Numbered from the stretch's first letter, positions 10,401 to 18,699 are shown. The stretch: 64,000 bases of DNA from Ruminococcus sp. zg-924 (GCF_024433635.1 NZ_WNJZ01000001.1:62001-126000), one strand, 5' to 3'. Made by a program: numbers and translations. Notes: generated by a model not told the origin, from the letters alone.

Positions 10401-10958
10401 GCTGTCGGGCATAAAGAAGTCGATAATTCCGCCTCTTACGGCAAACTGTCCGGGACCTTCAACCTGACTTGCTCTTTCGTAGCCTGCAAGCACAAGTGCG
10501 CCTGTTATCTCCTCAACGCTTGTAACGGAGCCGCAGGAGAGCTTAAGAGTGGCTTTTTTGAGTGCGTATGGCGGTATTGTGTACTGCGCCGCTGCGTCAA
10601 TACAGGCGATTACTGCGGTGTAGTCGCCGCTTGCCATTTTGCAAAGAACATTAATTCTGCTGTGCTCGTATTCCTTTGATATGCTCTGCATATTTCTGAA
10701 ATTGAAATCCCTTACAGGGTACACAAGAGGCTTGCCACCCATTGAAGCCAAATCGTTGGCAAGGGTTTGTGCCTGTGATTCATCCGGCACAATGACAAAA
10801 GCCTTTGAGCCGTAGTCGGCGCAAAGGGTGTGAATAATATTTGCTTTCAGTTGAGTTGTCAGTCCTGCCGCCACAACGGTTGAATGTTTCAGACGCAGGG
10901 CTGACTTAAGGCTCTTGTATTCCTTAAGAGCCGAGGTAGTGGTTTGAATAAATTTCAT
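7485..10958 (-). CDS. mfd: transcription-repair coupling factor Mfd
   Basis: ATP-dependent translocase that displaces RNA polymerase stalled at DNA lesions and recruits UvrA. At 1157 residues it has normal length. Domains in order: the UvrB-like N-terminal region (EGPGQFAVRGGIIDFF at about 165-180), the CarD-like RNA-polymerase interaction domain (GDYVVHSTHGIGVFRGI at about 500), the RecG-like helicase core with Walker A (LLCGDVGFGKTEVALRAA) and the DEEQRFG box, the LSATPIPRTLNMA motif and the GRVGRSARRAYAYF motif, then the TRCF C-terminal domain. It lies 13 nt downstream of pth, so it is co-transcribed. Confidence 0.97.
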   Translation of the reverse strand: MKFIQTTTSALKEYKSLKSALRLKHSTVVAAGLTTQLKANIIHTLCADYGSKAFVIVPDESQAQTLANDLASMGGKPLVYPVRDFNFRNMQSISKEYEHSRINVLCKMASGDYTAVIACIDAAAQYTIPPYALKKATLKLSCGSVTSVEEITGALVLAGYERASQVEGPGQFAVRGGIIDFFMPDSDNPIRVELWGDEVDTLNYFDIETQRRTDFIEEISLTPSAEIMVESTDALADKIEHKAQLLKGKNAPKARQLLFKQADDIRKGVFVGSMDKFVGLAYEQTATLFDYADDNTIFFMSETSKTRERFNSYTRLFEEELKECFATGILCRGFETYSIDKIEINSILNNNRFVYLENFATSGYELPINDIVTFNLKQLSLWSGSVKVLVDDLQELHGKSGSVVILAGTEKAAVSLCEELNEKGYKAEFAKDIEKPSDGKIYILPGGLSAGFEYPQTKFTLITHGIARSTPKRKRKRDKNSQQIYSLSELSSGDYVVHSTHGIGVFRGIHKIEIQGVIKDYIKLEYAKGDTLYVPVTQLDLISKYIGPRENSAVKINRLGSGDWQKTKARVRRNVKDIASELTKLYAERMAAPGHAFPPDGEWQRDFEASFEYEETDDQLRCIDEIKGDMERTAPMDRLLCGDVGFGKTEVALRAAFKCVTDSKQCVLLCPTTILAWQHYQTVMNRFEGFPVRIELLSRFRTPKQQSEIIKQLARGEIDMIIGTHRVVQKDIKFRDLGLVIIDEEQRFGVAQKERFKEICKDVDVLTLSATPIPRTLNMAMSGIRDMSTLDDAPQDRHPVQTYVLEHDNGIIAEAIRRELRRGGQVFYLHNRVESIERCAAKLVSLVPEAKIAIAHGKMQENELSDIWQRMLEQDINLLVSTTIIETGIDLPNANTLIIEDADHMGLSQLHQLRGRVGRSARRAYAYFTFRPQKVLTEISQKRLNAIKEFTEFGSGFKIAMRDLELRGAGNVLGAQQHGHMEDVGYDMYLKLLGEALKEAKGEKKDDFTELECLVDVQVQAHIPESYIESLGQRLDIYKRISDIRTQTDARDVADELIDRFGDPPKSVLGLINVALTRSMAASKGIYEIKQQGTSLLLYINNIKNPFVGDLISRFKGSAFLNAGNKPYVSIKFQSGLTPNEMLKLVFFDNQQQKNVK

Positions 10959-10971
10959 AGTAAAATCCTTG

Positions 10972-11565
10972 TTACGAGTTATAGAGGTTCATTGCCTTGT
11001 CAATATCGCCGCCGATTATGAGCGCAGCGGCGTCGCATGCGGAGCTTGCGGCGTCTGAAAAGCTTTTCATCTCTTCCTTTGTGAATTTTGAGAGCACCCA
11101 ATCGGCAAGGTCAAAAAACTCCGGCTTTGCGCCGACTCCCATTTTTATTCTTGGAAACTCACTGCTTGTGCAGAGGTTGAAGATACTGCGAAGTCCTTTT
11201 TGTCCGCCGTCGCTGCCCTTACGTCTGATTCTGAGCTTGCCGGGCTTAAGCGATATATCATCAGATATTATAACAACCTGCGATGGTGATAATTTGTAAA
11301 AATTCATTGCTTCTCTTACCGCTTCGCCACTGTTGTTCATAAAAGTCTGCGGCTTTAAAAGCATAACCTTTTTGCCGTTTATTGTGCCTGTGCCTGTCAG
11401 CGCATGGTATTTTAGACGGCTTACGTCTATTGAGTGTTTTTCCGCAAGACAATCAAGAGTCATAAAGCCGGCGTTATGGCGTGTGTTCTCATATTCTCTG
11501 CCGGGGTTACCAAGACCGACAACAAGAAAATCTATTCCGCTTGTTTTTTTAAAGGGGTTAATCAT
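10972..11565 (-). CDS. pth: peptidyl-tRNA hydrolase
   Basis: Releases tRNA from prematurely dropped peptidyl-tRNA. The 197-residue protein has the family signatures: LVVGLGNPGREYENTRHNAG with the catalytic His of TRHNAGF, then LLKPQTFMNNSGEAV with the substrate-binding Asn, and SDDISLKPGKLRIRRKGSDG. A GTG three codons upstream (11574) is possible, but TTGGAG sits 8 nt before the ATG at 11565 and overlaps the GTG, so the ATG is preferred. It lies between prs and mfd in the standard Firmicutes order. Confidence 0.96.
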   Translation of the reverse strand: MINPFKKTSGIDFLVVGLGNPGREYENTRHNAGFMTLDCLAEKHSIDVSRLKYHALTGTGTINGKKVMLLKPQTFMNNSGEAVREAMNFYKLSPSQVVIISDDISLKPGKLRIRRKGSDGGQKGLRSIFNLCTSSEFPRIKMGVGAKPEFFDLADWVLSKFTKEEMKSFSDAASSACDAAALIIGGDIDKAMNLYNS

Positions 11566-11591
11566 AAAGGTCACTCCAATATATGCACGAC

Positions 11592-11629
11592 AAAAATGCG
11601 ATAAAACCGTATGAAGGCATTATCGCATT
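11592..11629 (-). terminator. hairpin between prs and pth, likely (partial) terminator
   Basis: A perfect 10-bp stem, AATGCGATAA (11595-11604) with TTATCGCATT (11620-11629), lies downstream of the prs stop. On the minus strand it runs into TTTTTGTC. It may terminate or attenuate read-through from glmU-prs into pth-mfd. Confidence 0.6.
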
Positions 11630-11670
11630 AAATTCGTCGTTTTAGAATTAATTTTTAAATTATGAGCTTA

Positions 11671-12630
11671 TCAGACAAACATCGGGGAAACCGGCTTGTC
11701 AGCGTAAATACGCTCAATAGCCTCTGCAAAGACCGGTGCTGTCGGGAGGATTGTGAACTTGTCAATCATTTTCTCGTCAGCTACCGGAACAGTGTCGAGG
11801 AGGATAACCTCCTTGATAACGCTCTTTTCAATTCTCTCGATAGCAGGACCTGAAAGAACTGCGTGTGTAGCGCAGGCAACAACGCTTGTTGCACCGCCTT
11901 TTTCAACAATGGCGTTTGCAGCGTTGCACAGTGTGCCGGCTGTGTCGATCATATCGTCAACGAGGATAGCCTTCTTGTTTCTTACGTCGCCGATGATGTT
12001 CATAACTTCTGAAACATTAGCTCTCTGACGGCGCTTGTCGATAATAGCAAGGGGGCAGCCGATTTTAGCAGCAAAGTTTCTTGCTCTTGTAACTGAGCCG
12101 AGGTCAGGTGAAACAACAACATATTCGTCTGTGTTTGCGCCTATCTGCTCCTTTAAGTGAGTAGCAAGCAACGGTGCACCGAGAAGGTGGTCAACAGGCA
12201 GATTGAAGAAGCCCTGAATCTGTGCGCAGTGAAGGTCCATTGTAAGGATTCTGTCTGCACCTGCGCAGGTGATGAGGTCTGCACAAAGCTTTGCAGAGAT
12301 TGGATCTCTAGCTTTAGCTTTTCTGTCCTGTCTTGCATATCCGAAATAAGGAATAACCGCAGTTATTCTTGCGGCGGAAGCACGCTTCATAGCGTCCATC
12401 ATAATCAAAAGCTCCATAAGGTTGTCATTAACCGGAGCGCAGGTTGACTGAACGATAAAGCATTCGCTGCCTCTTACAGATTCGTGAAGAGAAACTGAAA
12501 TCTCACCGTCGCTGAAGGTTGAGCAGTCAGATTTGCCAAGCGGCAAGCCAAGACAACCTGCAATACCCTGTGCAACGTCCTTGTTTGAACTGCCGGTGAA
12601 GATTTTAATATCCTTTCCGTGAAAATTCAT
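11671..12630 (-). CDS. prs: ribose-phosphate pyrophosphokinase
   Basis: Makes PRPP from ribose-5-phosphate and ATP for purine, pyrimidine, His, Trp and NAD synthesis. 319 residues, typical. Motifs: FSDGEISVSLHESVRGSECF near the N-terminus, YFGYARQDRKAKARDPISAK (the ATP-binding flexible region), MDLHCAQIQGFF, and the PRPP loop KKAILVDDMIDTAGTL. The ribosome-binding site is an AGGGGGT about 8 nt before the ATG. It follows the GlmU-like gene by 55 nt, matching the glmU-prs pair of Bacillus and clostridia. Confidence 0.97.
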   Translation of the reverse strand: MNFHGKDIKIFTGSSNKDVAQGIAGCLGLPLGKSDCSTFSDGEISVSLHESVRGSECFIVQSTCAPVNDNLMELLIMMDAMKRASAARITAVIPYFGYARQDRKAKARDPISAKLCADLITCAGADRILTMDLHCAQIQGFFNLPVDHLLGAPLLATHLKEQIGANTDEYVVVSPDLGSVTRARNFAAKIGCPLAIIDKRRQRANVSEVMNIIGDVRNKKAILVDDMIDTAGTLCNAANAIVEKGGATSVVACATHAVLSGPAIERIEKSVIKEVILLDTVPVADEKMIDKFTILPTAPVFAEAIERIYADKPVSPMFV

Positions 12631-12685
12631 TTGTGATTACCCCCTGTTTTTTTATAAAATGCAGTGCTCTGCATAATGTGCTTTT

Positions 12686-13435
12686 TTAAATGCCAAGTCG
12701 GCTTTTTGCAATTTGGTTAAGCTCCAAAAGCTGCTGCGGGTCATTAGCACCCAATACTGCGTCAGAGCTTTCAGCTGTGTATGCGCCTGCGTTTTTGCCC
12801 TTTTCAAGAAGAAGCTTTATTGCGTCGGGCAAATAATATTCGCCTGCTTTGTTGTTGGATTTGATTTTATATAAAACGCTTAATAAATCCTCGGAATTAA
12901 ACCAGTATCCGCCTGAGTTTATCTCATTGATTTTGAGTGTTTCCTCATCAGCGTCTTTGTGCTCGACGATAGCCCGGAGTCCACCGTTTTCATCACGCAC
13001 AATTCTGCCGTAGCCTGTCGGGTCGTCGATTTTTGCCGAGATTACGGTTGCGCTCGACTTGCTGTGTTTGTGCTGTTCAAGCGAGTTTTTGATTGTCTTG
13101 CTGTCCATAAACGGAGTGTCGCCGTTTAAGATAATTACATCACCGCCGTTTTTTGTGAGAAAGTCCTTGGCTGTCATAACGGCGTGACCTGTTCCGAGGC
13201 GTTCACTCTGGAAGGTTGTCTCAACCGGATAGGGCAGAGTCTTTAAGTATTCCTCAATATACTCCTTTTTGTAGCCGGTAACAACACAGATATTGTCTAT
13301 GCCGGAATCCTTAACCGCTGTGAGAACCCAATTGAGTATCGGTCTGCCCAAAACCTCGGAAAGAGTTTTAGGTTTGTCTGATTTCATTCTTTTACCCTCA
13401 CCGCCGGCAAGGATAATTGCGCTGAGCCTGTTCAT
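12686..13435 (-). CDS. GlmU-type UDP-GlcNAc pyrophosphorylase domain only (no acetyltransferase half)
   Basis: A nucleotidyltransferase of 249 residues aligning with the N-terminal uridylyltransferase half of GlmU. Features are the glycine-rich LAGGEGKRMKSDKPKTL loop with the catalytic Arg/Lys, the GTGHAVMTAK motif, NGDTPFM, and YGRIVRDENGGLRAIVEHKD. It ends at GANDPQQLLELNQIAKSRLG, exactly where full-length GlmU (about 450 residues) enters the left-handed beta-helix acetyltransferase domain. Only 55 nt separate its stop from prs, so the second domain is not hidden by a frameshift. It would make UDP-GlcNAc from GlcNAc-1-P and UTP. The glucosamine-1-phosphate acetyltransferase must be encoded elsewhere. 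Gene order (glmU-prs-pth-mfd) supports GlmU ancestry. Confidence 0.85.
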   Translation of the reverse strand: MNRLSAIILAGGEGKRMKSDKPKTLSEVLGRPILNWVLTAVKDSGIDNICVVTGYKKEYIEEYLKTLPYPVETTFQSERLGTGHAVMTAKDFLTKNGGDVIILNGDTPFMDSKTIKNSLEQHKHSKSSATVISAKIDDPTGYGRIVRDENGGLRAIVEHKDADEETLKINEINSGGYWFNSEDLLSVLYKIKSNNKAGEYYLPDAIKLLLEKGKNAGAYTAESSDAVLGANDPQQLLELNQIAKSRLGI

Positions 13436-13676
13436 TATAAGCTCTCCTTTTAAGAAAGACGGTCACTTTGACCGCAAAAATTACATTCTACCATTAGAAA
13501 CATAACATTATTATCTCAGTATATGGCGGATTTTTCAAGTGTTAAATTAAAGCTTTCGCCATTTTCATACATTTTAACAGTAATTATTTATTGAGCGGAA
13601 TCTAATTTAGGCTGTTTTTATTGGAAAAATCTGCAAAAATATTAAAAAAGGTATAGCCAAAATAATAAAAATTTGT
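13436..13676. other. divergent intergenic region between glmU-type gene and ppdK
   Basis: Holds no gene that I can support. On the minus strand an extended -10 (TGGTAGAAT, near 13498-13490) could start the glmU-prs transcript. A perfect inverted repeat CGGTCA-3 nt-TGACCG lies at 13460-13474, in the predicted leader of that transcript, and could be an operator or a small hairpin. Confidence 0.45.
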
Positions 13677-13682
13677 TATAAT
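13674..13682 (+). promoter_or_regulatory. extended -10 promoter for ppdK
   Basis: TGTTATAAT (13674-13682) is a TGnTATAAT extended -10. The -35 position is poor (TAGCCA at 13654-13659), which extended -10 promoters tolerate. The leader is about 65 nt. Confidence 0.6.
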
Positions 13683-13754
13683 ACGAATTGGACTGAGAAG
13701 TCAATATTTTTGTATGTGTTTATTGATGCACAAAATTTACAGGAGGTAATTCCA

Positions 13755-16379
13755 ATGGGCAAAAAGTATGTTTATTTGTTCAAAGAGGGTAACGGAAAGA
13801 TGAGAGAGCTTCTCGGCGGTAAGGGTGCAAACCTTGCTGAGATGACGAACCTTGGCTTGCCGGTACCGCAGGGCTTCACAATCACAACAGAGGCCTGCAC
13901 ACAGTACTATGAGGACGGCAAGAAGATCAACGATGAGATTCAGGCTGAAATCATGGAGTACATCACAAAGATGGAAGAAATCACAGGCAAGAAGTTCGGC
14001 GACACAGAGAACCCGCTTCTCGTTTCTGTTCGTTCAGGTGCCAGAGCTTCAATGCCGGGCATGATGGATACAATTCTTAACCTTGGTCTTAACGAAACAG
14101 TTGTTGAGGTTATGGCTGCTAAGTCAGGTAACCCACGCTGGGCTTGGGACTGCTACAGAAGATTTATTCAGATGTATTCCGACGTTGTTATGGAGGTCGG
14201 CAAAAAGTACTTCGAGGAGCTCATCGACAAGATGAAGGCTGAGAAGGGCGTTACACAGGATACAGAGCTTACAGCAGAGGATCTTAAGACTCTTGCTGAG
14301 CAGTTTAAGGCTGAATATAAAGAGAAAATCGGCGAAGAGTTCCCAACTGATCCTAAGGAGCAGCTCATGGGCGCTATCAAGGCTGTTTTCCGTTCATGGG
14401 ACAACCCGAGAGCAAACGTATATCGCCGTGATAACGATATCCCGTATTCATGGGGTACCGCAGTTAACGTACAGATGATGGCTTTCGGTAACTTGGGCGA
14501 AACATCAGGTACCGGCGTTGCATTTACACGTGACCCGGCAACAGGCGAAAAGCACCTTATGGGTGAGTTCCTTATGAACGCTCAGGGTGAGGACGTTGTT
14601 GCAGGCGTTAGAACACCGCAGAAGATTGATCAGCTCAAGGAGGTTATGCCTGAGGTTTACGATCAGTTCGTAGGCATCTGCAACACTCTTGAGAATCATT
14701 ACAGAGATATGCAGGATATGGAGTTCACAATTGAGGACAAGAAGCTCTATATGCTCCAGACACGTAACGGTAAGAGAACAGCACAGGCTGCTCTTAAGAT
14801 TGCTTGTGACCTTGTTGACGAGGGTATGATTACAGAGCAGGAAGCTGTTTTGATGATTGACCCAAGAAACCTCGACACACTTCTCCACCCGCAGTTCGAT
14901 GCTAAGGCTCTTAAGGCAGCTGAGCCGGTTGCTAAGGCTCTTGCAGCTTCTCCGGGTGCAGCTTGCGGTAAGATTGTATTCACAGCTGAGGACGCTAAGG
15001 AGTGGAACGCTAAGGGTGAGAAGGTTGTTCTTGTTCGTCTTGAGACTTCACCTGAGGATATCGAGGGTATGAAGGCTTCTCAGGGTATCCTGACAGTTCG
15101 TGGCGGTATGACATCACACGCAGCCGTTGTTGCTCGTGGTATGGGTACTTGCTGTGTATCAGGCTGCTCAGAAATCGTTATGGACGAGGCTAACAAGAAG
15201 TTCACACTCGCCGGCAAAGAGTACCACGAGGGCGACTTCCTTTCAATAGACGGTTCAACAGGTAAGATTTATGACGGCATCATTCCGACAGTTGACGCTC
15301 AGATTGCCGGCGAATTCGGCAGAATTATGGAGTGGGTTGACAAGTACAGAGTTCTTAAGGTTAGAACAAACGCTGACACACCGGCTGACGCTAAGAAGGC
15401 TCGTGAGCTTGGCGCAGAGGGTATCGGTCTTTGCCGTACAGAGCATATGTTCTTCGAGGGTGACAGAATTGACGCATTCCGTGAGATGATTTGCTCAGAT
15501 ACAGTAGAGGAGAGAGAGGCTGCTCTCAACAAGATTCTCCCAATTCAGCAGGGCGACTTTGAGGCTCTTTATGAGGCTCTTGAGGGCAACCCGGTTACAA
15601 TTCGTTTCCTCGATCCGCCGCTTCACGAGTTCGTTCCGACAGAAGAGGCTGACATTGAGCTTCTTGCAAAGGCACAAGGCAAGACAGTTGAGCAGATTAA
15701 GGCTATCATTGCTTCTCTCCACGAGTTTAACCCGATGATGGGTCACCGTGGCTGCCGTCTTGCAGTAACATATCCTGAAATTGCAAAGATGCAGACAGCT
15801 GCTGTTATCCGTGCAGCTATCAATGTTAAGAAGGCTCATCCGGACTGGAACATTGTTCCTGAGATTATGATTCCGCTTGTTGGTGAGGTTAAGGAGCTTA
15901 AGTACGTTAAGGATGTTGTTGTTGCAACAGCTGACGCTGAAATTGCAGCAGCAGGCGCTGAGCTTAAGTATGAAGTTGGTACAATGATCGAAATTCCGAG
16001 AGCTGCTCTTACAGCTGACGATATCGCTAAGGAAGCTGAGTTCTTCTGCTTCGGTACTAACGACCTTACTCAGATGACATACGGCTTCTCACGTGACGAC
16101 GCAGGCAAGTTCCTCGGTGCTTACTACGATGCTAAGATCTTTGAGAATGATCCGTTCGCAAAGCTCGACCAGACAGGCGTTGGCAAGCTTATGGAAATGG
16201 CAATTAAGCTTGGTAAGTCAGTTCGTCCTGAGATGCACCTTGGCATCTGCGGCGAGCATGGCGGCGACCCGTCTTCTGTTGAGTTCTGCCACAAGATTGG
16301 TCTTGACTATGTATCTTGCTCACCGTTTAGAGTTCCTATTGCTCGTCTTGCAGCAGCACAGGCAGCACTTAAGGGTTAA
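13755..16379 (+). CDS. ppdK: pyruvate, phosphate dikinase
   Basis: Reversible conversion of pyruvate, ATP and Pi to PEP, AMP and PPi. In anaerobes it often replaces pyruvate kinase or serves gluconeogenesis. 874 residues, the normal length. In order: nucleotide-binding domain (LLGGKGANLAEMTNLGLPVP, then SVRSGARASMPGMMDTILNL), the central phosphohistidine domain (GGMTSHAAVVARGMGTCCVSGC, with the catalytic His in TSHAA), and the PEP/pyruvate TIM barrel (GLCRTEHMFF, PMMGHRGCRLAVTYPEI, ending with the CGEHGGDPSS loop carrying the catalytic Cys). A potential start 15 codons upstream has no ribosome-binding site, while AGGAGG sits 8 nt before the ATG at 13755. Codon use is strongly biased, as in highly expressed genes. 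Confidence 0.98.
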   Translation: MGKKYVYLFKEGNGKMRELLGGKGANLAEMTNLGLPVPQGFTITTEACTQYYEDGKKINDEIQAEIMEYITKMEEITGKKFGDTENPLLVSVRSGARASMPGMMDTILNLGLNETVVEVMAAKSGNPRWAWDCYRRFIQMYSDVVMEVGKKYFEELIDKMKAEKGVTQDTELTAEDLKTLAEQFKAEYKEKIGEEFPTDPKEQLMGAIKAVFRSWDNPRANVYRRDNDIPYSWGTAVNVQMMAFGNLGETSGTGVAFTRDPATGEKHLMGEFLMNAQGEDVVAGVRTPQKIDQLKEVMPEVYDQFVGICNTLENHYRDMQDMEFTIEDKKLYMLQTRNGKRTAQAALKIACDLVDEGMITEQEAVLMIDPRNLDTLLHPQFDAKALKAAEPVAKALAASPGAACGKIVFTAEDAKEWNAKGEKVVLVRLETSPEDIEGMKASQGILTVRGGMTSHAAVVARGMGTCCVSGCSEIVMDEANKKFTLAGKEYHEGDFLSIDGSTGKIYDGIIPTVDAQIAGEFGRIMEWVDKYRVLKVRTNADTPADAKKARELGAEGIGLCRTEHMFFEGDRIDAFREMICSDTVEEREAALNKILPIQQGDFEALYEALEGNPVTIRFLDPPLHEFVPTEEADIELLAKAQGKTVEQIKAIIASLHEFNPMMGHRGCRLAVTYPEIAKMQTAAVIRAAINVKKAHPDWNIVPEIMIPLVGEVKELKYVKDVVVATADAEIAAAGAELKYEVGTMIEIPRAALTADDIAKEAEFFCFGTNDLTQMTYGFSRDDAGKFLGAYYDAKIFENDPFAKLDQTGVGKLMEMAIKLGKSVRPEMHLGICGEHGGDPSSVEFCHKIGLDYVSCSPFRVPIARLAAAQAALKG

Positions 16380-16436
16380 TTGAACTAAAGAGAAAAATAA
16401 TAAATGCCCTTGCTGTTATTATCAGAGGGCTGCAAA

Positions 16437-16475
16437 ACACCCCCAACGGACAAGCTCTGTTGGGGGTGTTGTTAT
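16437..16475 (+). terminator. terminator after ppdK
   Basis: A perfect 11-bp stem, ACACCCCCAAC (16437-16447) with GTTGGGGGTGT (16459-16469), is followed by TGTTATTAT. A weaker GCCCT/AGGGC hairpin precedes it. Confidence 0.8.
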
Positions 16476-16621
16476 TATGTTGGAAAAAATATAAGCTGTA
16501 GAATTATAACCGGTTTGTTCAAAAGACTATGGCTGTTTTACCGCAGTGATAAAGAAAATAAGATTAGCGCCGCCGTCGCAGACAGCGCAGCATGGATATT
16601 ATTAAAGATTGAACTGAAATA

Positions 16622-16666
16622 TAAAAAGACCTCCCATGGCAGTTTTATTTATCCTGCTATGGGAGG
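16622..16666 (-). terminator. terminator of the dockerin gene at 16723
   Basis: A 13-bp stem with one wobble, CCTCCCATGGCAG (16630-16642) with CTGCTATGGGAGG (16654-16666), runs on the minus strand into GTCTTTTTAT. The 150 bp between this and the ppdK terminator show no supported gene. Confidence 0.75.
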
Positions 16667-16722
16667 TTATTTCTATTGTGAATTTTTATCTGATATTTTT
16701 TAAAGTATTAAATTGCTTTCTC

Positions 16723-17619
16723 TTAGTTTAATTTTATAAGAAACTTTTGAAGCTTTAATGCGTCAAGTAAATTGGTGCTTGCGTCACGGTTTACATCGGA
16801 ACATCGAAGAGCAAGCTCGTCGAAGGTTACTGCATTGTTTGCGTACTTCTGGATTAAAATGGCGTCTACAAGATCTACATATCCGTTTTTGTTAGCATCG
16901 CCAATCGTAAGGCCTGTGAAAGGCTGTCCTGTTACTCCGCCGCCGCTTGAACTAACTAATGGCGATGAATAGCAATAATCTGTTGTAAAGTATACCGGTT
17001 CGCCAATGTTTGTGCTTACATAAATTTCAACATAGCCGTTCTTGTCGGGCTGCGCTGCGGTAATAGCGCCTCCGCTGTAGAAAATCAGCGATGAGGTGTA
17101 GCCGGTGTTAAATTCCTTTGTGAAATTATATTCGTGCGGAGTATTGTTTGTCATCTTAACATATGTGCCATTTGCGGTAAAGTAATCCGAACCCTTGTTC
17201 AGATTTATTCTTACCTTTTGGTATAAACCGCCGGTATGGGTGAAGTTTAAGTTGGTGTTTATTGAGCCACTGCTGTTATTAAGCTTGGTGTCGGCAGAAT
17301 ATCCCGCCGCACTTGGCAAGTACTGGGTAACGGAGCCGTAGGAAGTGTTGAAGTATTGGCTGAGAACTACCTGTCCGGTAGATAGGTCGGTGAATTCAAC
17401 ACCTGAGGTTGGGTCAATACGATTACCGCTTGTGTAGAACTTAACGTAGTTATCGGGAAGGTTTTCTTCTGCTAAAACTTTGTAGCCATAGAAAAAGTCA
17501 TCAAAGGTAATGCCGGACTCAATATCTTCTTTTGACTGTGCTGCGGAAAACGAAGTTATGCTCGTTGCAGCTAAAGCAGCGCACAGAATTGATGATACTA
17601 CTATCTTTTTCATTTTCAT
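16723..17619 (-). CDS. secreted dockerin protein with unassigned beta-rich module (paralogue 1 of 3)
   Basis: 298 residues. A Sec signal peptide (MKMKKIVVSSILCAALAATS, cut near SFSAA) is followed by a module of about 200 residues shared with the next two genes, but the most divergent copy. It retains the blocks VKFYTSGNRIDP, GGLYQKVRINLNKGSDYF, EYNFTKEFNTGYTSSLIFYS, and GGAITAAQPDKNGYVEIYVS. A Gly/Ser linker leads to a C-terminal type I dockerin with two calcium loops, DANKNGYVDLVD and DVNRDASTNLLD; the second loop has Ala-Ser where Gly is usual. Dockerins bind cohesins on scaffoldins, so the protein is probably displayed on a cell-surface complex. I do not recognise the N-terminal module as a known glycosidase or carbohydrate-binding module. 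Confidence 0.85.
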   Translation of the reverse strand: MKMKKIVVSSILCAALAATSITSFSAAQSKEDIESGITFDDFFYGYKVLAEENLPDNYVKFYTSGNRIDPTSGVEFTDLSTGQVVLSQYFNTSYGSVTQYLPSAAGYSADTKLNNSSGSINTNLNFTHTGGLYQKVRINLNKGSDYFTANGTYVKMTNNTPHEYNFTKEFNTGYTSSLIFYSGGAITAAQPDKNGYVEIYVSTNIGEPVYFTTDYCYSSPLVSSSGGGVTGQPFTGLTIGDANKNGYVDLVDAILIQKYANNAVTFDELALRCSDVNRDASTNLLDALKLQKFLIKLN

Positions 17620-17663
17620 TTTTAAAATCTCCTTGTTTCTTTATTATCCAAACATTGTATTGT

Positions 17664-17692
17664 ATTTTACCATACTAAAGTGGCGAATTCAA
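17664..17692 (-). promoter_or_regulatory. promoter for dockerin paralogue 1
   Basis: On the minus strand, TTGAAT (17692-17687), 17 bp, then an extended -10 TGGTAAAAT (-10 hexamer at 17669-17664). It lies about 45 nt upstream of the ATG at 17619, so this gene can be transcribed separately from the two other dockerin genes. Confidence 0.6.
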
Positions 17693-17774
17693 TTATTAAT
17701 ACGCCGAGATTATGTTGAGTAAAGTGAATAAATATGTATAAATTGTGAATTTTTTGCAATTCTTGGATATATCA

Positions 17775-17821
17775 TAAAAGTAAATGGGCTGCTGTATGAA
17801 AGAGTATCATACCGCAGCTCT
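17775..17821 (-). terminator. terminator after dockerin paralogue 2
   Basis: A 14-bp stem with one mismatch, GGGCTGCTGTATGA (17786-17799) with TCATACCGCAGCTC (17807-17820), lies 30 nt past the stop of the 17850 gene. The minus-strand tail is AT-rich (ATTTACTTTTATG). It separates the two-gene dockerin operon from paralogue 1. Confidence 0.7.
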
Positions 17822-17849
17822 GTTTTGTTGAGGTATATGATTTAATTGT

Positions 17850-18683
17850 TTATTCAATACCCAAATTATATTTTTGAACCTTAATTACATCTATAAGATT
17901 TATGTTTCCGTCAAAGTTAACGTCTGCATTACGTGATGAAAGCTTATCAAGGGTTGTCAAGTTCAGCGTTTTTTTCTGAATCAGAATTGCGTCATTAAGA
18001 TAAATTTCGCCGTTTTTGTCAATATCTCCGATTGTGAAGCCGCAGAAGGGGGCGCCGCTTCTTCCGCCGCCTCCGGAGTGTTTATATCTGAAGTTTGTCA
18101 TATAAGATGTTTTTACACCCAGCTTCTTGCTTACGTGAATCTCAACCATACCGTTTTTATCGGGAGCCGCCGCTGTTATAGCCCCGCCGCTTATGAAAAC
18201 CAACGACGAATAGTAATTGTGGCTTTCCTTTGTGAAGTTGTAGTCATGCACATCACCGAAAAGCTCCTGTGTGTGTGTTCCGTTACTGTTAAAGTAATCT
18301 GAAAAGTCAGAAAGCTTTACCTTGATTTTTTCGTATATGCCGTCTGTATTGGTAAAATTTATGAGAGAGTAGCGCGAGCCGCAACCGTCTGAAAGGTAGT
18401 GATAACCTTTAGCGTTTGGCAAGCGTACGGGAAAAAAGTCAGACGTAAAATTAAAATCCTGCGAATGGATTAATTGATAGGTATTAATGTCGTAGAACGA
18501 AAATTCAAGCGATTCAGGAATGTTTGTGCCGGACTTGAAAAAGTAAGCTTGATTTTTATTCAATTTTATTGAGTTTAAAACAGTGTAGTTTGGTGAAGAT
18601 GAAGTGTCGGCTGCAGAAGCTGTTGCAATGCTTGTTGCCGCCAAAACAGCGCATAGCAGCGCAGATAGAATTCTTTTTTTCAT
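17850..18683 (-). CDS. secreted dockerin protein with unassigned module (paralogue 2 of 3)
   Basis: 277 residues. The signal peptide MKKRILSALLCAVLAATSIA is cut near TASAA. The shared module contains QAYFFKSGTNIPESLEFSF, LPNAKGYHY, YEKIKVKLSDFSDYFNSNGT, HDYNFTKESHNYYSSLVFIS and GGAITAAAPDKNGMVEIHVS. The Gly-rich linker GGGGRSG precedes a C-terminal type I dockerin (DIDKNGEIYLND and DVNFDGNINLID). The start lies 16 nt after the stop of paralogue 3 with AAAGGA before the ATG, so the two form an operon. Function of the module is unknown; a secreted adhesive, binding or structural role within a cohesin-dockerin complex is inference. Confidence 0.87.
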   Translation of the reverse strand: MKKRILSALLCAVLAATSIATASAADTSSSPNYTVLNSIKLNKNQAYFFKSGTNIPESLEFSFYDINTYQLIHSQDFNFTSDFFPVRLPNAKGYHYLSDGCGSRYSLINFTNTDGIYEKIKVKLSDFSDYFNSNGTHTQELFGDVHDYNFTKESHNYYSSLVFISGGAITAAAPDKNGMVEIHVSKKLGVKTSYMTNFRYKHSGGGGRSGAPFCGFTIGDIDKNGEIYLNDAILIQKKTLNLTTLDKLSSRNADVNFDGNINLIDVIKVQKYNLGIE

Positions 18684-18699
18684 ATGTTTAATTCCTTTA

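Noticed and set aside
16404-16703. A plus-strand open frame of 99 codons between ppdK and the dockerin gene
   Set aside because: It runs through two terminator hairpins, has no ribosome-binding site, and its product has no recognisable pattern.
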